From: Archegozetes longisetosus
Taxonomy: Eukaryota > Arthropoda > Arachnida > Sarcoptiformes > Trhypochthoniidae
NCBI GenBank assembly: GCA_018873245.2
Contig: JAEMBT020000001.1
Span: 2,232,001-2,296,000 of the forward strand
Reading direction: 5' to 3'
DNA: 64,000 nucleotides
The notes beneath the pieces are model-generated. The model was not told the DNA's origin. It worked only from the letters and a program-made list of their open reading frames with translations, and did no database searches. Made by a program: the position numbers and the translations under genes. Positions 1 through 20,680 of the stretch are shown here, one piece after another; within the stretch, counting starts at the first letter, position 1, and the number at the start of each line of letters is the position of its first letter.

Positions 1-1408
1 AGTGCAGATGCCAAATATGTATTTGAAAAGTGAGGTTTTAGACCATCCAATATCTAGTTCAATAATTTGAAACTTAATTTCTTATCAGATGTATCGAGGG
101 ATAAAATTGAGGGATAAATTTACTTATTATCTGTATCAGTAGATACCATGAGAAACAAATCAAGAACTTCGTCTATCGAAGCAGTTAAGAGTTTTGAAAT
201 GCCAGAGGTATCCATAATTACTATACGAGTCCGATGAACCTATAACTGAGTTCCAAATTTTACTTTTCGAAAGCTGAAGTCATAGAGGAGTTTAACTTGA
301 ATGACCCAAAGAAGAAAATGTGAAATTGGTTCAATCGGTGCAACAGTTTAGTGGCAATATATCAAAGCAGGTGCTGGTCCTATACTAATCACATTAACTG
401 TATTTTCAACCCTTATATCTCAATCTACTTTTCATAGATCTGATTATTGGCTAACTGAATGGCAAGTTATAATTTATAATTAGAATTTTAGAATTTAGAC
501 ACTCAGAATCCTTCTAATGTTGAAAGCTAATTTTAATCGTTATTTCTTCGCAGCGTGGTTTTAATTCATATTCAACGTGGTTTTTCAAAAACTCGGATTT
601 ATCCTGGACCGGATCTGTGTCGGATATATAGTCACCATTGCAATTGTACTTATGGTTCTTCATGAAGATATAAATGCCTACTTAATCACTCAATACACGA
701 ATGTTTCATTTGAAAGGAATCGATGGTGGAAGCGCTGGACTCGCCTTTTCATCTTCACTCATGTTGACCGGAACGACTCAGTGGGGTATCAGGCTATCAG
801 CAAAGCTTGAGTCAAGTGACATCAGTTGAAGAATTATAGAATATAGTAAACTGCCTCAAGAATCAGATTTAGAATCGTCTGGTTATAAAACAACCAGACA
901 AACAATGGCCTAAAAATGAAGAAATACAGATGATCAATATTAGCACATTTTATGAAAACTTTCCAATACCTGTCCTTAAGAATGTGTGTTCTTTTATTTT
1001 ATTTGTTTGGAATAGTTAGAAGAGCTGGAGCTGGAAAGGGCTCTCTTTTGGCTGCTTTGTTTCGAATGACTGAACCTGAAGGTTCAATTCTAATTGATGG
1101 TATTAATACCAAACAGATCTATGGACTTCAACTGAATTTTGCCTACTTTTCAAGGTTTTAGATGCAGGACAAATAATTTAATTTGACAAACCCTACAGTT
1201 TACTTAAACGGAAGTTTCTATGAGATGGTTAAGAAAACTGGAAAAGAAATGTGTTCACATTTGATGAATTTAGCAAAAGAGGCACATCTCAATAAATATA
1301 GTCGACGATGATGAAGCAAATGAAAGTCTTGTGATTCTACCAAATAATGATGAAGAAAATATAGAACTAATAGGTCAGAGCTCAGAATCATCTGAAGATA
1401 GTTAGAAG
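1..1408 (+). pseudogene. Decayed ABCC4/MRP4-like gene copy (3' half)
   Basis: This stretch aligns with exons 13-15 and 19-21 of the intact transporter at 4334-14768, including intron sequence, so it is a DNA-level duplicate and not a retrocopy. The exon 13 end is at 1-30, a shrunken exon 14 at about 90-215, exon 15 at about 270-462, the exon 19 end at about 560-671, part of exon 20 at about 722-1130, and exon 21 at about 1155-1408. Exons 16-18 are missing. Exon 15 has a 4-base deletion and an in-frame TAG at 349-351 where the intact gene has Tyr. NBD2 keeps a Walker A (AGAGKGS), but everything from just after the residues TKQI to the end of exon 20 is deleted, so the Q-loop, signature, Walker B and H-loop are gone. 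It continues off the left edge. Confidence 0.9.
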
Positions 1409-1514
1409 TGATCGGATTAGAAATCATCAATAAAACATTAAGATTTTTATTAACTATTTTGGAACTTTAACATTACTTGATATGAAATAAAGTAATTTTT
1501 GAGACTTGAATCTT

Positions 1515-2745
1515 ATATTGCAATATTTTATCTATAAATTTAAGTAGAAATTTAGCAAACGATCGCTCAATTATTGCTGAAGTGGAACTTCTTGGCGTTC
1601 AAATGACAGATAAACATATTTATGACAAACGTTTGGACTGGTCAAAGCCAACACTTGATAAGATTATGCTTTGAATATAAATAAATGTCTCAGAACTAGA
1701 TAAATAGTTAAAAATTTGACAATAACTCACTAGTCGTGACTATTCACGAGCGATTAATTGTTTATTGACGCTGTTTATAGTTTGCGACAATTGAGAGACG
1801 AGTGCCTGCGATGTCATAAATGATAGACTGATTTGCAAAATAAATAATATAAAGTCCGATCAACTTAATTATTCAGCTTGATTACTGGCTATTTCGTTCT
1901 AAATTGAATTAATTACACTAAAGGTTTGTTTAATGAAATATATTCACATATTAACGCGATTGAGTGTTTTGATGTACATATGAAGCTTTAACTGCAAGAG
2001 AAGCCTCTTCCATATCTCTAAATATCAAAAGGGCTTATTAAGCACTAGTATCTATATATCATATTTGGCGCTTTAGCCATTCAATATTTTTTGAATCCGT
2101 GCTTTGAGTTTAAGATTATGAGTATTGATAAGATAAGAAGTATTGAAGACTTCTTTTAAATTGAAAAGGAGACTAAGGTTATTAAGAGTCTAGAACTAAT
2201 CTAACTTTTGATATCTCCATCAAAATTTTAGCTTAATTTCAATAGAGTTTGATGTGAATGGAAGTTTGTACTAAAATCATTTGTATAGTATGTAAATTAC
2301 ATATATTTTATTATTTTTGTTTTCATACTATTAAAACATTTCGCGGTAAGGCTTATCAAAGTCTTATCTCTATATTATTTTACCATTAGTTAAAAGTTCA
2401 AAAATCAACTCAATCAAAACTTATAGGAATGTATGTCTTAATGTATACGCTTTGATGTTTTGGTCACATAAGTAAAGCTAAGATTTGAAAAATGTTTGAA
2501 TATTCACTGACGCTAAATGGCTAAAGCTTAACACTGAATATGAAGTTTTGGCTTAGGTTTATCACTATTAAGAAGCCCCTTTTATATTTCAAAGTAGAGA
2601 AGGCACTTCTTGCAGTCAAGGTTTCATATGGACACAATTGATCAAACCTAAACTAAGACTTAAATTTGGACAATTTTAGGAACAGAGAAACCATGATTTA
2701 TGATTAAATTGCAATCCAGTACTTTTTTCTGTTTTTATTAAAATA
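1515..2745 (-). pseudogene. NUP188 3'-end fragment, copy 1
   Basis: On the minus strand this matches the last exon, last intron and start of the penultimate coding stretch of NUP188 (20681-21280), in the same convergent position behind an ABCC4 3' end. Frame is lost through many substitutions and small indels. The match runs to about 1980, is interrupted by the element at 1981-2626, and resumes at 2627 for about 120 bases before fading. It cannot encode a useful protein and is best read as a passenger in a tandem duplication. Confidence 0.85.
1981..2626. mobile_element. TIR element (646 bp) at a TA site in the NUP188 fragment
   Basis: The ends are imperfect inverted repeats: TGAAGCTTTAACTGCAAGAG at the left and, reverse-complemented, TGAAACCTTGACTGCAAGAA at the right. 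Weaker pairing extends roughly 70-150 bp inward. A TA flanks each side (1979-1980 and 2627-2628). The intact NUP188 gene shows the unoccupied site as a single CATATGG near 21157, so both edges are defined by comparison. There is no transposase ORF. A TA target and TIRs fit a non-autonomous Tc1/mariner-type element. Confidence 0.85.
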
Positions 2746-3349
2746 ATAAACAATTGATTAAAGTGAATCATTAATTTTGATATATTAATTTGTGTAGAAA
2801 TTAATGTCCGATTAAGAGAGGATATATTCAAATATTCGAATCTTATCTAAAAATATAGAAGGGGAAATGAAAATTTGGTCACAAGATAGGAGGCCCTCAT
2901 AGATAATGATGGTCAATATATTATTGATTAACTTCTCTTTTTTGAACTAATATACATTTTTCTTTGGCTTACGAATAGGACATCAATTTACCTTAACAAC
3001 CAAATATAAACAAATATCCAGGTTGACACATTACTTGGATATTGACAAAGTATTCAAAATTTCAATAAACTTAAGAAGTAATCAATAAATACACGTTTAA
3101 TTATTTATTGATAAAAAGTTCAGCAATTAATATAGGGGTTGGTTTTACTACTCCATAATTCAATTTATTTCAACCTAATTTTTGTTTCTCTATTGTAAAG
3201 TATAAATTATATCGGCAAATTTGTATTGTAGGCAACTACGATTTTATTAACATTAATGTAACTTAACTATAACGGTAGTTAACTATATTGGATCGCTTTT
3301 AACTTTACGTCTACGCGTAGAGGGCGGGGATTAAGCATTTTATTAATTA
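2746..3349. other. Intergenic, AT-rich, no gene seen
   Basis: No coding exon is recognisable. Around 3240-3310 a stretch with ACTATAACGGTAGTTAACTA resembles sequence at about 4143-4190, on the other side of the next element. That suggests the element at 3350-4137 landed inside an older repeat. Confidence 0.5.
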
Positions 3350-4137
3350 GTGAAGAGCATAAACTGGCTGTGAGCTGAGCTACGCTGCGCTTCAAGCCAA
3401 ATTTTAGATGTCTCGAGCTTCAAGCTTATAAGCTCGAGTTTCAAGCTCAGGCTACGATCAACAATCACAGATCAAACTGAAACTGTTGAGCTTGAAGGCC
3501 AGCTCATTTGAAATCAATTTATTTCATAGAGCAAAATCAGTATTAACTATAAAATAGTAATCAATATTGAACTGCTTCTCACAAGTTAGCAAAATAAGCA
3601 TTAAATGACATCCATTCGTTTCAATAATGAGATGCATTCATGATTTGTGAATCAGTTTTCAAAGTAAATTCACTTTAAACTGAAATTTAATGCAATAACT
3701 GTTTATTTGAAGAGAAAATTAGTTATGCGTTAGGCCTTAAAAATATTTGTATTGACTGCATAAATCTGTTTATGTTCTCAAATAAGATAATCTGAAATCA
3801 TTTTTGAAAATGAATGAAAATAAGAGAAAATTGTTGTTTCAAACTGTTATCAAAATGACACAAAAGTGAAATACAATGAGAAGACTCACAATAATTGATA
3901 AGTGACACCGATGTTGAAATTTGAATTGTTCAAACTTTGCGATCAAAATTAATGTGTTTTTGCACAAATACTTCATTATAACTTGAGATGAATACTTGTT
4001 ATAAAGATTACTACTCATTATTTTTAATTTTGGATATTAACATAAGTTCAGCGGCGCAGCTCAAAGTTCAACAATTCTGAGCCGCGCTTATAGAAGCTCG
4101 AGCTTGAAGCTCAGGATTCCAGACCAATGCTCTTCAC
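3350..4137 (+). mobile_element. TIR element family A, full-length copy (788 bp)
   Basis: The ends carry a perfect 11-bp terminal inverted repeat, GTGAAGAGCAT ... ATGCTCTTCAC, with TA on both outer sides (3348-3349, 4138-4139). Subterminal regions are unusually GC-rich for this window and repeat CTCGAGCTT-like motifs in both orientations. A second, truncated and inverted copy lies at 17780-18586. No ORF is present. It sits 200 bp upstream of the ABCC4 start codon, so it may carry or disrupt promoter sequence; that is inference. Confidence 0.8.
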
Positions 4138-4139
4138 TA

Positions 4140-4333
4140 TTATTAACTGTAACAGAACTCAACTATAACAGCAGTTATTTGTAATACAATTTTATAGTAT
4201 ATTGAGATGAGAGCAGTGTTTAGTGTAAAATCAGATGTGTTAGTAGTGGTTATCGTATATTTGAAGAGTAGATCAATAGTCATATGTAACTTAGTTTAAT
4301 AAATAAGTATTTAGTTGAACTCAATTAAGAAGT
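4140..4333 (+). other. 5' flank of the ABCC4-like gene
   Basis: These 194 bp separate element A from the start codon and must hold the proximal promoter and 5' UTR unless a leader exon lies further upstream. I see no convincing TATA box or initiator that I would place with confidence. Confidence 0.3.
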
Positions 4334-14768
<10,435 letters not shown>

Positions 14769-14869
14769 ATAGAAATCATAGTTAAATTTTGAAATTGTTT
14801 TATTATCATTTTTTGAAAGCTAAAATTTGAACAAATACTTATGTAAAATAAGATCAATAATTATTTAAA

Positions 14870-16350
14870 CTTGAATCACTTATTGTGATGTCTTATCGAT
14901 AAATTGAAGTAGAAATTTAACAAATGATCGCTTAATTGTTAAAGTGGGGTTTCTTTGTGTTTAAATGACATACAAAACCATTTGTGGTAAACACTTGAAC
15001 TGACGAAAAGCTATGTTTGATAAGATTATACTCTGGAACTAAGTAAATCTCTCCCTAAAACTTTTTAAATAATTAAAAGTTGAGCAATAGCCTACTAGTT
15101 GTGATTTTATTCCACGAGCGATTATTTGTTTATCCACATTGTTTATATTGTTCGACAATTGAGCCACGAGTACCTGTCATACCATAAATGATAGACAATT
15201 CTCGAAAATAAATAATAAAAAGTTGGACTAACTATGACGTCATTTTTTGGCTTGATTATTTGTTTTTTCGCTCTAAATTGAAATAAGTAGATTAAAGTTT
15301 TGTATAATGAAAATATTTTTACATATTTACAATGCTTGAAACAAATCTCTGAAAAATAGTGATGTATACTTATGTATAAAGCATTAATGTTAAGTAACCG
15401 ACTGTACTGTGAAACCTGTATATTATTGACTCATTTAAAATGATTAAATCTTAACCTCAACTATGAATGACTTGAATCAATAGATAATATCTAATAAAAT
15501 ACAAATTAATAGTTTATTAAGTATACTTTCGCATTGTAATTTTTTTTCAAGAACTTATAAGTTAACAAATAACGATGCCAATAAGTCTATGGGATTCTGC
15601 CTATAGAGGCACTCGGGATCTGATTATATATTTTAATAGAGGTCGTCAGCCTGATTAAAATTGCCAATGGGCCCACCTCCGTACAACTTATAGTTTAAGC
15701 GTTAGATGGCGTTAAAGTTTTTAAATGGGATAAAATATAGATTTATTCGGTGGATATTAAAGATATGGAATAATGGTGTTCATATTTGTAGTCAGCGTTA
15801 AATTCTACATCGAAATCATATATCATATATTCAAAAATCGAAAAATTCGAATATCTCGAAAACTATTCGATATAAAAAAAATTTGATTTGATATTCGGAT
15901 TCAGCGTTAAAAAACACATATCGACAGTTCTGTGGTATCTCGCGTATGCACGAAATCTGTCCGAGATTCCAATTCCCGCAGAATTTCTGAATGATACTTG
16001 CGTGGAATTGGAGAAACAAGAGTAAGCCTCGGCGGCGACTAAAATGGGGAGTCCGGTCGGAGCAGAGGGTGGGGTTCCCACCAAAATATTACATTTTACA
16101 TCGTGATTAAATGTGTTATCATATATTTAAAAATATATAATAGGCAGGGTTCGGCAATGTTCTTTGAATTCATAAGTAATGATTAAAATATTAATCATTA
16201 TACCTGAGTATTTTTGGAGCTACAGTACAGTCGATAAATGCTATCATTAAATGCTATACATGAAAATATATTTTATATTTTTCAGACATTTGTTTCAGAC
16301 ATAGTACGCGATTGTGTGTTTTGATGTACATATGGATACAATTTATCAAA
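14870..16350 (-). pseudogene. NUP188 3'-end fragment, copy 2
   Basis: Starting about 100 bp after the ABCC4 stop, this minus-strand stretch matches the NUP188 last exon (near its stop) through the last intron to about 15329. It resumes at 16305 with GCGATTGTGTGTTTTGATG and fades at about 16350. The frame is broken by several indels, so it cannot substitute for the intact gene 4-5 kb away. The interruption is the element at 15330-16304. AATAAA at 15207-15212 and 15214-15219 on the plus strand lies inside this fragment and could serve ABCC4 as a poly(A) signal. Confidence 0.85.
15330..16304. mobile_element. TIR element (975 bp) at a TA site in NUP188 fragment copy 2
   Basis: The left end CAATGCTTGAAACAAATCTC and the reverse-complemented right end CTATGTCTGAAACAAATGTC are inverted repeats. 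Similarity extends about 100 bp inward, including a shared CGACTGTACTGT motif. TA flanks both sides (15328-15329 and 16305-16306). The intact NUP188 gene gives the empty site (TATTTACGCGATTG near 21125-21137). No convincing transposase ORF is present. This is likely a non-autonomous Tc1/mariner-type element. Confidence 0.85.
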
Positions 16351-16725
16351 CAGAAAATAAGATCTAAAGAATCAAAGCACTTTAGACATCGTTAGTGGTC
16401 TGAACTAATTGAAATTTTCAATCTATGGCCTCTTACCTATCGCATGTACCCCTAGATTATTTTAATAACATTCCTAGTAGATAGGAAAAGTTAATTTTTT
16501 CATAACATGCTCTATGGATAATTCAATTGTTTCAAAAAATCATTTGACCACTGCTTCACTTGAACTTATTCTTGATATTTGGTCAATTAATCGACAAAAA
16601 TCAGAGAATAATCTCAGTAAAAAATTAGCGTTTGAAGATCTAAAAGTCAAAATCTAATAATATTTTGGTTTCAAGTTCATGCATACATAGCAAAAATGGG
16701 TTTAATGAAGATTAACTATAAATAT
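16351..16725. other. Intergenic, no gene seen
   Basis: AT-rich sequence between the NUP188 fragment and the next foldback element. No coding or structural feature was found. Confidence 0.4.
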
Positions 16726-17663
16726 CAGGCAAGGCTACTTTCGGGTAATACTCAATGCGAGAAGCCCATCCTCATCCCTCCTGAGGCTCCGCCAACCCGT
16801 TCATAAACCACGTTTACTTTCTCAAAATAGCCAGTAATAAACCCCTGAGTGGATGAAGCACCATCTAGACAACATCCTCACTTCTCGTAAGCCCCTTCCA
16901 CTACAATGCATTCATGTTATATAGTTCCATTTATAAGTTATTAATATATCCTAAAAATCTACCTTGAAAAACCAGTGATGGAGCAAGATGATTATTTTTG
17001 TTTTTCTCTCTCCTGCAGCACCAGCGAGTAAACAGTAGGAAGAGACTAGGTGGCGTACTCGTCCAAAACGACCTATAACTACTCCTCTAGCTACTCCCAC
17101 CCAACTGGCAGTTCGGTGTCTTGCGTAGTCGGTCGAGAATGATTCGTCTTTTTCAAGACGTCGACCGACAGCATAAGATACTAACCCGTTGAATCACTTG
17201 ACTGAAGATGTCATTGATCTTGAAAGATTTATGCCTTCAACTTCAATGACATTTTCGGGCGATAAATATGTAAATAAAACTAATATAATTGTTGTAAATA
17301 AAAGTTTGTAGTTCATCAGAGCTAATTGTGATACAAATGTCCATAAAATAGCTTTTCTAAATTTTGATTTTCAAAGTCAAACTTTAAGAACTTTTATATA
17401 AAATAAACCTTTGCTGGTTTGGCAAGGTTGATTTTTAGCAAGTATGAGTAATTTATATATAGAGTTATATAGCGTGGATGTTTGGTAGTGAGAGAGGCTT
17501 GTGAGAAGTGAGGGTAGTGTCTAGATGGTGCTCCGCCTACTCAGGGGGTTGGTTTCTGGCTATTTTGAGAAAGTAAGTGTAGTTTGTGAGCAAGTTGGCG
17601 GAACCTCAGGAGGGGTGGGTATGGGCTTCTTTCATCGAGTACTATCCAAAAGCACCTTGCCTG
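16726..17663. mobile_element. Foldback element with about 250-bp inverted repeats
   Basis: The left arm begins CAGGCAAGG and the right arm ends CCTTGCCTG. Reverse-complementing the right arm gives a match over roughly 250 bp, through CTCCTGAGGTTCCGCCAAC, TACTTTCTCAAAATAGCCAG and GCACCATCTAGACA. The arms are much more GC-rich than the surroundings. The centre (about 16960-17410) is AT-rich and holds no credible gene. CAGG ends are hAT-like, but the flanks show no clear 8-bp duplication. A 66-codon open frame at 17525-17725 is a by-product of the arm. Confidence 0.8.
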
Positions 17664-17779
17664 ATTCTTTACGATTATTGCGAATACTTAGTCGTCATTG
17701 TCCGAAATTTTTGAACAAACTTTGATTTATAGTGTGATTTAAACGAGTAAATGATTCTTTGGTCTAATTGTGGTAAGTT

Positions 17780-18586
17780 GTGGAGAGCATTGGTCTGGAA
17801 TCTTGGGTTTCGAGCTCGAGCCTCTATAAGCGCTGTTCAGAATTGTTGAAATTTGAGCTGCGCTTGTACTTGTAGGCTCGGATCTAACCTGTAAGCTGTG
17901 CTGCTGGGCTTATGTCAAGAATTTAAAATAATGAAATAATAATTATTAATTTGGTTTGAGACAAAATTTGAGATAAATTGTGATTCATTTTAATATTTTT
18001 CTTAAGCGTATTACTCGAAATTTTTCACAAAATGAGTTATTGCCCCTTTTGAGTTAAGATATTAAACCTCTATAAATTGCCTGAATGGAATCTCAAAACT
18101 TCAAATAGATCTCCACATATATCATAAAGTGTACAGCTGTTATAGTGTCTTTGAATTATGATTCTAAACTTAAACTCAAATTTGTCCATAACAGACTTTT
18201 CTAAGTTAGCGTATTGTACTGTAGTACTGAGATGACGATATGTGAGTTTTCTCATAGTATTTCACTTTTTTATCATTTTGATGACAGTCTCAAACAACAA
18301 TTATCTCTTATTTTGAATAATTTTAAAAAATTATTTCAGATTATCTTATTTTCGAATAAAAATAAATTTAAGTAGTGAATAGAAATATTACTTTTAAGGC
18401 CTAACGCATCACTAATCCTCACTTCAAATAAACAGTTATTGTGTTCATTTTAGTTTAAAGTAAAATTTGTTTTGAAATTATGATTCACAAACCAGGAATG
18501 CATCTCATCATTGAATTCGATAGTTGTAATTTAATGCATATTATACCAAAATATGAGAAGCAGCTCAATACTTATTACTATTTTAC
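17780..18586 (-). mobile_element. TIR element family A, truncated inverted copy
   Basis: The reverse complement of this stretch matches the full-length copy at 3350-4137 from about position 3545 to its right end. Shared landmarks are GAGAGCATTGGTCTGGAATC, GCGTTAGGCCTTAAAA and a GATGCATTC motif. About 200 bp of the other end are missing. No TA duplication remains at the truncated side. Confidence 0.75.
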
Positions 18587-18830
18587 AGGTAACGCTAGCG
18601 ATACTTCACTCTCAAGCTTTTAATTTCGATTGTATTTCAATCTTAATTTCTCATTAGATTATCAATATATTTTTGAATACAAAAGAAAGTAATTATTGAT
18701 CAAAGTACTTTTCAATACAGGCTTCTATAATGAGAAATATTCAGAGATTCAAAATTTTTAAGCAAGCTATTTAAAAAATTGAGTGTTAAGATATTCAGCA
18801 TTAGTTTTAAAAACACAACCATTTCTAATC

Positions 18831-19363
18831 CACGTGGGCGACTCAAAAAGTTTTCTCCTTGATATATAAGCGATCGAACTATAAATATAAAACTATCTTA
18901 AATTTAAACCATAACGTTGCATAAGTTTATAGGCTAAAGCACAAATCAATTGCAGCATGCACAGATATTTATAGTTGATTTGTTGATCTGAACTTGATTG
19001 AGAATTCACCCATATTCATCTACTACCAAGTTCAAAAATTTTCTCTACTCTTAGTTTAACGATTCAAAATGATTAATATTATAAAGATATTGTGATTAAA
19101 AACTTTTACCCCATAACAAATATTATTTTAAATCGTAAATCTAAAAGCAGTGAAAATTTTTTATCTTTATGATAGATTGACGTGAGTGGATTCTAAGTTG
19201 AGATCATATCAACTAATCAATTATAAATGTCTACACGAATGCTGCAATTGATTTGTGCTTTAGCCTATAAACTTATGCAACGTTATGGTTTAAATTTAAG
19301 ATAATTTTGTATTTATGGTACGATCGCTTATATCAGAGAAAAAGCCTTTTGAATCACCCACGT
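18831..19363. repeat. Large palindrome, about 190-bp arms
   Basis: The left arm (about 18831-19020) and right arm (about 19170-19363) are inverted repeats. The core is almost identical: TTAAATTTAAACCATAACGT, TTGCATAAGTTTATAGGC and TAAAGCACAAATCAATTGCA. The outer border is CACGTGGGCGA/TCACCCACGT. The spacer is about 150 bp. It is likely a foldback transposon or MITE. Pairing may continue weakly outward to about 18600 and 19560, so the true ends are uncertain. Confidence 0.8.
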
Positions 19364-19695
19364 ATATATCAAAATAAGAGTGAATAATTTTAACAATTTA
19401 TTTATTAAAAGTTTAAAAATTCTTATTATATGAGCATAAAACTTGATGTTTTTAAAACTTAAACCATTTTTATAGAAAAAATTGGATAAAAAGCATGTTA
19501 TAAGGGGTTAAAACTTTTAATGAGCAAATGTCTCAAGATATACTAAACTTTGATACAATTTATTTAACATTAAAACAAGTGCTCAGCATTTTGTATTGTG
19601 ATTGAATTTTAGGTTATGATATTATCTTTAAGTTGGTAATCGCCAGAAGTTGAAATTTTTGAGACAAAACTGAAATTTCCTTCTGAGATCCACAA

Positions 19696-20564
19696 GGGCT
19701 TAACTAATATGAAACTTTCCTTATGATTAATAATCAAATCATTAATAATATAACCTCGCTGCAAAAAAATTCGGAAAAAGTAATTGTAGTATTTTAATGA
19801 AAATTACAATATTTTGACCTGAAATTGATCACAAGAATGCGTTTGATTCTAATTATTACAACCAAAAAGAAATGACAATATAATTCGGTCACTCTCCTCA
19901 GATATACACTTTCCGGTGCGTTGTTTCATACTTTTGTGCAGCGACTCTTATACGTCTAATTATAGATTGTCTCATATTTGGTTTATTTTCGCGACTCAAA
20001 GTTGCAATTTTTTTAGTTTTTCTTTCTTAACAATATCCTTTATTATTCTCGATAAGCGCTGAATCGGGTTGAGATCAGAAAAATTAATTCTCAAAATATG
20101 CCATAGGTTTCCGGATTTTTTGTCGTAAAGATTATAACCAGAGATTGATAATTAATGCTTGCTGTCAAATATTTTTAAACTGATTACTCACTGATAAAAT
20201 CCTATTTTTTTCAAAATGTTGGTTCCATTGATTCGTTAAAACTTTAGCGAGAAAGATTTATTATATTTTACATAAGTTTGATTTTTATAACAAACAAAAT
20301 GAAAAGTTCTTCTCAATACACAAAAATTGTATAATTTATTTTATAAATTCTTTTATGCAATCCTCAGTAAATCATTAATCTTACTATTTATTTGAACTAA
20401 CATTTTTTCATTTGATTTTCTTTTTTTAGGCAGATTTCGTTAACTTTCACTAAATTATTTAAAAATTAGGTAAAGAATTCTTGTATTTTAGAAACTGGTA
20501 CTGTATCTAAAGAATATAGTTTCTCAAAATTTAGATTCAGTTTTCGCTATGTATTTTAGTAGCA
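19696..20564 (+). repeat. Dispersed repeat family C, copy 2 (interrupted)
   Basis: Same sequence and orientation as 6326-6770. The match breaks at ATATAACC and resumes after a 377-bp insertion (19756-20132). Its right end directly abuts the ABCC4 3'-flank fragment at 20565, so it may mark the breakpoint at which the duplicated ABCC4 copy was lost. Confidence 0.8.
19756..20132 (-). mobile_element. Tc1-like transposon remnant nested in repeat C
   Basis: The insert is bracketed by TATAACC (19749-19755, 20133-20139), while copy 1 of repeat C has it once. Imperfect inverted ends are visible: TGCAAAAAAATTCGGAAA against, reverse-complemented, GACAAAAAATCCGGAAA. The minus strand encodes FSDLNPIQRLSRIIKDIVKK, matching the S-P-D-L-N-P-I motif near the last catalytic residue of Tc1 transposases. 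After a frame change a basic tail ends RKVYI. It is a short internal-deletion derivative. Confidence 0.75.
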
Positions 20565-20680
20565 GAAGTAATGAATAGATATCATAGTTAAATTGTTAAA
20601 ATTGTTTTATTATTATGTTTTGAAAGTTAAAATTTTAGCAAATACTTCATATAAAATAAATCATTAAAGGCTTGGATCAC
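20565..20680 (+). pseudogene. ABCC4 3'-flank fragment next to intact NUP188
   Basis: AGTAATGAATAGATATCATAG and the following ~110 bp match the sequence just after the ABCC4 stop codon at 14766-14870. It is all that is left of the ABCC4 copy that once ended against the intact NUP188 gene. It now forms the NUP188 3' UTR on the other strand. Confidence 0.75.
20606..20611 (-). terminator. Candidate NUP188 poly(A) signal
   Basis: Minus-strand AATAAA (TTTATT on the plus strand), about 70 nt after the NUP188 stop. Position and motif fit, but cleavage is not demonstrated. Confidence 0.45.

Noticed and set aside
17525..17725. 66-codon plus-strand ORF with a high-quality look
   Set aside because: It lies in the right arm of the foldback element at 16726-17663 and is matched in reverse by the left arm; not a gene.
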